Origin: Nocardia farcinica
GTDB taxonomy: Bacteria > Actinomycetota > Actinomycetes > Mycobacteriales > Mycobacteriaceae
NCBI RefSeq assembly: GCF_001182745.1
Contig: NZ_LN868938.1
Coordinates: forward strand, 2,976,001-3,040,000
Reading direction: 5' to 3'
Length of the DNA stretch: 64,000 nt
Shown in pieces: positions 60,640 through 64,000 of this stretch (position 1 is its first letter; each line of letters begins with the position of its first letter). The position numbers were made by a program, and so were the translations under genes. The notes under the pieces are model-generated. The model did no database searches, was not told where the DNA came from, and was given only the letters and a program-made list of their open reading frames with translations.

Positions 60640-61905
60640 ATGAACGAGGACACCAGGACACCGGGCGGTACCGCGGTGGCGCAGCTGGCGCAGCGCTATC
60701 GCGCGCTCGTCGAGCACTCCCCCGACGCGATCTGCGTGCACGACGGAGACGCCATCGCCTATCTCAATCCCGCCGGTGTCCGGCTGTTCGCGGCCGATGC
60801 CGCCGAGCAGGTCCTCGGACGACCGCTGTCCCAGTTCCTCATCCCCGAGGGCGCACCGCCGCGCACCGAACCCGTCCGGCCGGCCCAGCGCACCCTCGCC
60901 ACGTTGGTCCGCGTCGACGGGGTGCGGGTACCGGTGCAGGCCGCGACCGTGCTCACGGTGTGGCAGGGCCGCCGCGCCTACCAGGTCGTGCTGCACGACC
61001 TCAGCGCCCAGCGCGCCGCCGAGGCCGCCCGGCAGCGCATGGAACGACATTTCGCGGCGGTGGTCGCCCAGCTCGAGGAGGGCGTCGTCGTCATCGGCAG
61101 GCACGGCCGCATCGAGTCGATCAATCCGGCCGCGCTGCGGCTGTTCGGTTGCGAGGGAGCCGAACTCGTCGGCGCGAGCTATCAGGCGCTGTCGCTGTGC
61201 ATGGTGGACGCCGACGGCGCGCCGTTGGCCGCGACCGCGCATCCGGTGGCGCGCACCATGCGCACCGGCGAAGCGGTCACCGGCTTCGTCTTCGGCATCG
61301 ACGGCCACCACCGGGGCAGGCGCTGGCTGGCGGGCAACTGCCGGCTGCTCGATCCCGCGGACCGGCACTCGGCCGTGGTGGCCTCCTTCACCGACATCAC
61401 CGAGAGCCGGGCCAGGCACCGCAGGCTGCGATACCAGGCCACCCACGACGACCTCACCGGACTGGAGAACAGATCGACGATCCTGGCGCGCCTCGAGCGC
61501 GCACTCGCCGATCCGTCCGCCGAACAGGTGGCGGCCGTGCTGTTCGTCGACCTCGACCGGTTCAAATCGGTCAACGACCGGCTCGGGCACTTGGCCGGCG
61601 ACGAGGTGCTGCGGGTCACCGCGCGACGGTTGCGCCGCGCGGTACGCGACCGCGACCCGATCGGCAGGCTCGGCGGCGACGAGTTCCTGATCCTGCTGCG
61701 CGGCGCCGACGTGGATCTGGGCGCGGTACTCGACCGCCTGCACGCGGTGATCGCCGAGCCGATCCGCCTGCCCGGCCACCGCATCGACCTCGCCGCCTCG
61801 GTGGGGGCGACGCGGCTCCGGCCCGGCGATCGCCGGACGGTCACCGAGGTGCTGCACGATGCCGACACCGCGATGTATCGGGCCAAGGCCGCCGAGAGCG
61901 CCTGA
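60640..61905 (+). CDS. PAS-PAS-GGDEF diguanylate cyclase
   Basis: A 421-residue protein: PAS 1 (about 18-120, YRALVEHSPDAICVHDGD), PAS 2 (about 135-255, VVAQLEEGVVVIGRHGRIESINPAALRLFG) and a GGDEF domain (about 265-415) with intact RLGGDEFLIL near residue 345. The intact GGDEF predicts c-di-GMP synthesis. No inhibitory RxxD site is obvious. No EAL domain is present. It lacks membrane spans, so it is a soluble sensor, perhaps binding haem or flavin in PAS. ATG 60640 is chosen. Confidence 0.92.
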   Translation: MNEDTRTPGGTAVAQLAQRYRALVEHSPDAICVHDGDAIAYLNPAGVRLFAADAAEQVLGRPLSQFLIPEGAPPRTEPVRPAQRTLATLVRVDGVRVPVQAATVLTVWQGRRAYQVVLHDLSAQRAAEAARQRMERHFAAVVAQLEEGVVVIGRHGRIESINPAALRLFGCEGAELVGASYQALSLCMVDADGAPLAATAHPVARTMRTGEAVTGFVFGIDGHHRGRRWLAGNCRLLDPADRHSAVVASFTDITESRARHRRLRYQATHDDLTGLENRSTILARLERALADPSAEQVAAVLFVDLDRFKSVNDRLGHLAGDEVLRVTARRLRRAVRDRDPIGRLGGDEFLILLRGADVDLGAVLDRLHAVIAEPIRLPGHRIDLAASVGATRLRPGDRRTVTEVLHDADTAMYRAKAAESA

Positions 61906-61964
61906 TCATTCCGGACCATCGAGGACGCGCGATTGTCCACGATGTCACCGGCCGGAGACCGGGT

Positions 61965-62032
61965 GCCCGCGCACCGGCCAGCGTACGATCGGCAACCGCG
62001 TCAGCTATCCCTGAGCTGACCGGTGCGCGGGC
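61965..62032 (+). ncRNA. Candidate structured RNA of unknown class
   Basis: GCCCGCGCACCGG (61965-61977) pairs perfectly with CCGGTGCGCGGGC (62020-62032), 13 bp. Inside, TCAGCT (62001-62006) pairs with AGCTGA (62014-62019), stacked directly on the outer helix, leaving a 23-nt 5' bulge region. It sits in the 209-bp gap between two convergent genes and is followed by a strong terminator-like hairpin. It could be an independent small RNA or the 3' end of the GGDEF transcript. No known family fits convincingly. Confidence 0.42.
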
Positions 62033-62062
62033 CGTCCCCCTGCGGTGCGCGCACAGTCGAGT

Positions 62063-62096
62063 CGATGCCGCCGGGCTCCCCTTCCCGGCGGCATCG
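62063..62096. terminator. Strong bidirectional terminator-like hairpin
   Basis: CGATGCCGCCGGG (62063-62075) and CCCGGCGGCATCG (62084-62096) form a 13-bp perfect stem with an 8-nt loop; TTCGTTGT follows on the plus strand. It lies between the convergent GGDEF gene and the binding-protein-like gene and probably terminates plus-strand transcription. Confidence 0.7.
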
Positions 62097-62114
62097 TTCG
62101 TTGTCCGGCTCCGA

Positions 62115-63056
62115 TCAGGAGGGTACGGCGGTGCCCGTCACCGCGTCCGCGACCCACGGCAGCACCGCGTCGCGCACCCGCACCGTGCGTGGCAGCAACC
62201 CGTTGGCGGCCAACAGGTCCGCCGCCCGCTGCTGCTCGTCGAGGAAGGACTCGTCCACCGGCCGCACCCCGAAGGGCCTGCCGCGCAGAGCCGCCTCCCA
62301 CGCGTCGAGGTCGGCGGCCGCGCCGCGCGCGTGGGCGTCGTCGACGAAGTACCGAGCCGCCGCGCGCGGGTTCTCGGTGATCCACGCATCGGATTCCTGG
62401 AGTGCGGCGAGGATTTCGGTGACCGCCGCGCGGTTGTGCTCGGCGAAGTCGCGGCGGGTGAACCACAGCGAGGGATGGCTGAACAGCGGCTCGGTCGCCA
62501 CCAGGGTGTGCAGCTCGGTGGCGGCCTCCACCGCCGCCAGTCCCGGATACGCGCCCACCCACGCGTCGAGCGAGCCGTCCAGCAGCGCCGCTCCGCCGTC
62601 GTGCACGTCGGTGTCGACCGGGACGACGTCCGACCAGCGCAAGCCGGCCCGGTCCAGGGCGAACAGCAGCAGCGTGGTCTGCCAGGAACCGTGCGCGATG
62701 CCGACCCGCTTGCCGCGCAGATCGGCGGGGGTGCGAATACCGCTGTCGGCCTTGGTGACCAGCCTGCCGTTCTCCACCCGCGGGCCGGAGATGCCCAGGT
62801 AGACCAGATCGCGGCCGTGCGCCAGGCCGGTGATCGGCGGGGTGAAACCGGTGCCGATCACGTCGTAGCCGCCCTCGGTGAACAGCCAGTCCGAATGCAG
62901 GGTCGGCAGCCCGGACCGGGGGTCGACCCGGGCGGCGGCGGGCAGCGCGCGCAGGTCGACCCATTCCACTTCGGGCAGCCGCCGCTCGAGGATGCCGCGG
63001 TGGCGCAGGACGAACAGTGAATTGTTGTGCGGGAAGTACCCGACGCGAATGCTCAT
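62115..63056 (-). CDS. Binding-protein-fold protein without signal peptide (SsuA/DszB-like)
   Basis: A 313-residue protein of the SsuA/TauA/NMT1 periplasmic-binding fold: MSIRVGYFPHNNSLFVLRHRG, TPADLRGKRVGIAHGSWQTTLLL and DAWVGAYPGLAAVE. It begins directly with the first beta-strand, so there is no signal or lipobox, and no ABC permease or ATPase is next to it. It contains no cysteine at all, which excludes the Cys-dependent mechanism of DszB desulfinase. It lies 19 bp after a class II aldolase-like gene and near an SsuD-like monooxygenase. A cytoplasmic enzyme or binding role in organosulfur use is inferred. Confidence 0.8.
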   Translation of the reverse strand: MSIRVGYFPHNNSLFVLRHRGILERRLPEVEWVDLRALPAAARVDPRSGLPTLHSDWLFTEGGYDVIGTGFTPPITGLAHGRDLVYLGISGPRVENGRLVTKADSGIRTPADLRGKRVGIAHGSWQTTLLLFALDRAGLRWSDVVPVDTDVHDGGAALLDGSLDAWVGAYPGLAAVEAATELHTLVATEPLFSHPSLWFTRRDFAEHNRAAVTEILAALQESDAWITENPRAAARYFVDDAHARGAAADLDAWEAALRGRPFGVRPVDESFLDEQQRAADLLAANGLLPRTVRVRDAVLPWVADAVTGTAVPS

Positions 63057-63075
63057 GGGAGTGCTCTCCTGGGGG

Positions 63076-63783
63076 TCAGATCAGGCCGCGGCGGCGGGCC
63101 TCGTCGGCCAGGCCGGTACGGCCCCACTGCACGGCGAGGTTGGACGGATCGAATTCGACGGAGCCGCCGAGGGTTTCGGCGATGGCCTGGTATTGCGCGC
63201 CCTCTTCCAGCAGCACCACGAACTTCGCCAGCTCGAGCAGACCGGACCGGCCGATCACGTTCGCGCCGCCGTTGGCCTCGAAGATGGCGACCAGGTCGGG
63301 GTCCTCGGCCAGCCGCTGGAGGATGAACTCGCCCGCACCGATGCTGCGGTCGATGTGCGGCGGGATCTCCCGGGAGAGCGTGAGCCGCTGCGCCGCGGCG
63401 TAGCGGATGGGCAGGGTGCGGTGGGTCTGCGCCCAGCCGCCCAGCCACGGGCTGTGCACGTGCACCACCGAGGTGATCTCGGGATGGCGGCGGAACACCT
63501 CGGCGTAGCCGGTGACGAATCCCGCGGGGCCTGCACCGTCGAGCACGGTGCCGTCGAAGGTGGCCACGATCGGGCGCACGGTCGGGTCATCGGCCCAGGG
63601 CCCCGGTGCGTTGAGTGCGACCGCGATCTCCTCGCCGGGCACCCGCTCGACGAAATTGACGGTGCCGTTGCCGGTGACGGTGCCGGTCTCGCGGAACACC
63701 CGCAGGGCCCGTTCGGCGTCACGGGCGGCGGCCGCGGCGAAGTCGGCGACGGCGGCGGGCAGCCGGGTCTCGGTGGTGGTCAT
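63076..63783 (-). CDS. Class II aldolase/adducin-like protein
   Basis: A 235-residue class II aldolase-like protein: GTVTGNGTVNFVERVPGEEI (phosphate-loop-like) and the metal motif SVVHVHSPWLGGWAQ (HxH). Some family members cleave carbon-carbon bonds; others are decarboxylases or isomerases. ATG 63783 with AGGAG five bases upstream is chosen; ATG 63798 overlaps the stop of the SsuD-like gene and would add five residues. It lies between the SsuD-like gene and the binding-protein-like gene, so it may process the carbonyl product of desulfonation. Confidence 0.85.
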   Translation of the reverse strand: MTTTETRLPAAVADFAAAAARDAERALRVFRETGTVTGNGTVNFVERVPGEEIAVALNAPGPWADDPTVRPIVATFDGTVLDGAGPAGFVTGYAEVFRRHPEITSVVHVHSPWLGGWAQTHRTLPIRYAAAQRLTLSREIPPHIDRSIGAGEFILQRLAEDPDLVAIFEANGGANVIGRSGLLELAKFVVLLEEGAQYQAIAETLGGSVEFDPSNLAVQWGRTGLADEARRRGLI

Positions 63784-63794
63784 GAGGTCTCCTG

Positions 63795-64000
63795 TCATCG
63801 GACGACGGTGAGGGTGTCGGTACGGGCCTGCGGGGTGAGGCGGGAGCGGCCGAGCAGCGGCAGCACCTCCTCGCCGACGCGGTAGGCCTCCTCGAGATGC
63901 GGGTTGCCCGCGAGGATGAACGCGTCGACGCCGAGATCGATGAGCTGGTCGAGCCGTTCGGCCACCTGCTCGTAGCTGCCGACCAGCCCGAAGGCGGGTC
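63795..64000 (-). CDS. SsuD-like flavin monooxygenase (C-terminal part, cut by window edge)
   Basis: The visible frame from 64000 to the TGA at 63795 codes for about 67 residues: PAFGLVGSYEQVAERLDQL, then GVDAFILAGNPHLEEAYRVGEEVLPLLGR, the conserved C-terminus of SsuD-type luciferase-like monooxygenases (compare residues near the end of the gene at 15029-16198). Its stop overlaps an ATG of the aldolase-like gene. The active-site part lies outside the window. Confidence 0.87.
   Translation of the reverse strand, partial: PAFGLVGSYEQVAERLDQLIDLGVDAFILAGNPHLEEAYRVGEEVLPLLGRSRLTPQARTDTLTVVR

Noticed and set aside
61990..61996. SAM-type riboswitch suggested by a GGCAACC word near sulfur genes
   Set aside because: The other conserved elements are absent or in the wrong order, and the region lies between the 3' ends of convergent genes rather than in a 5' leader.
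62115..63056. DszB-type desulfinase
   Set aside because: The protein has no cysteine, whereas DszB depends on an active-site cysteine; only the general fold and neighbourhood are shared.
1..64000. tRNA, rRNA, prophage, insertion sequence or attachment site
   Set aside because: No cloverleaf-like sequence with CCA-stem features, no transposase or integrase frame, and no long direct repeat was found on reading all intergenic gaps.

Overview
The window is very GC-rich, almost fully coding, and strongly G/C-biased at third codon positions. It carries genes typical of mycolic-acid actinobacteria: a wax-ester/TAG synthase, a cutinase-family esterase, an NDMA-type alcohol dehydrogenase, a Tat-exported cholesterol-oxidase homologue, a paired ClpP1/ClpP2 and many P450, flavin and Rieske oxygenases. 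A Nocardia or close relative (Rhodococcus/Gordonia group) is the best guess; this is inferred from gene content, not from a database match. I saw no rRNA, tRNA, CRISPR array, prophage or insertion sequence.

Layout. 1-3.4 kb: P450 - [2Fe-2S] ferredoxin - ferredoxin reductase - second P450 on the minus strand, with a divergent LysR regulator. 4.5-8.2 kb: HxlR regulator divergent from a Rossmann reductase, a membrane protein, and a ferric-reductase-like flavocytochrome split by a one-base frameshift and followed by a 29-residue membrane peptide. 8.4-13.5 kb: amidase with a GatC/AtzG-like partner, and an aldehyde dehydrogenase divergent from an AcoR-like activator, with two matched 19-bp sites between them. 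13.6-17.4 kb: three-gene sulfur-scavenging operon (DszA-like and SsuD-like flavin monooxygenases, SfnB/DszC-like oxidase). 17.4-20.4 kb: overlapping operon of NDMA-dependent alcohol dehydrogenase, MoxR ATPase and VWA protein. 20.5-25.5 kb: a P450 lacking the ExxR arginine, a phosphotransferase, ctaD and a small membrane protein.

25.8-33.9 kb: housekeeping and accessory genes (NAD-binding protein, CPBP protease, a membrane protein paired with a di-iron-like hydrolase, three regulators or zinc-ribbon proteins, DoxX, YaeQ, cutinase). 33.9-36 kb: oxidative-stress genes (Mn-catalase, hemerythrin-domain protein, small acidic protein). 36-41.5 kb: steroid/lipid-oxidation-like island (TetR, Rieske oxygenase, reductase, crotonase, cholesterol-oxidase homologue). 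41.6-46.8 kb: gnd, ilvD, an XRE regulator and two clpP genes, one of which has lost its catalytic serine. 47-53.6 kb: Tat amidase, L,D-transpeptidase, GtrA plus a large membrane protein, and wax-ester synthase. 53.8-62 kb: LuxR-type ATPase regulator, galT, cold-shock protein, pncC, an RsbR-like STAS protein, a MerR regulator, a 53-residue protein and a GGDEF protein. 62.1-64 kb: a second sulfur-type cluster (binding-protein-like protein without a signal peptide, class II aldolase-like protein, partial SsuD-like monooxygenase).

The most unusual signal is a family of 63-64 bp palindromic repeats with 10-bp inverted ends, found at 41.6, 45.4 and 52.2 kb. Each array sits exactly on the stop codon of a neighbouring gene, so the repeat itself supplies the stop. 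Other points worth following are the catalytically dead ClpP2-like subunit, the ExxR-less P450, the dehydrogenase/MoxR/VWA operon, the cysteine-free binding-protein-like gene and several well-defined operator-like palindromes.
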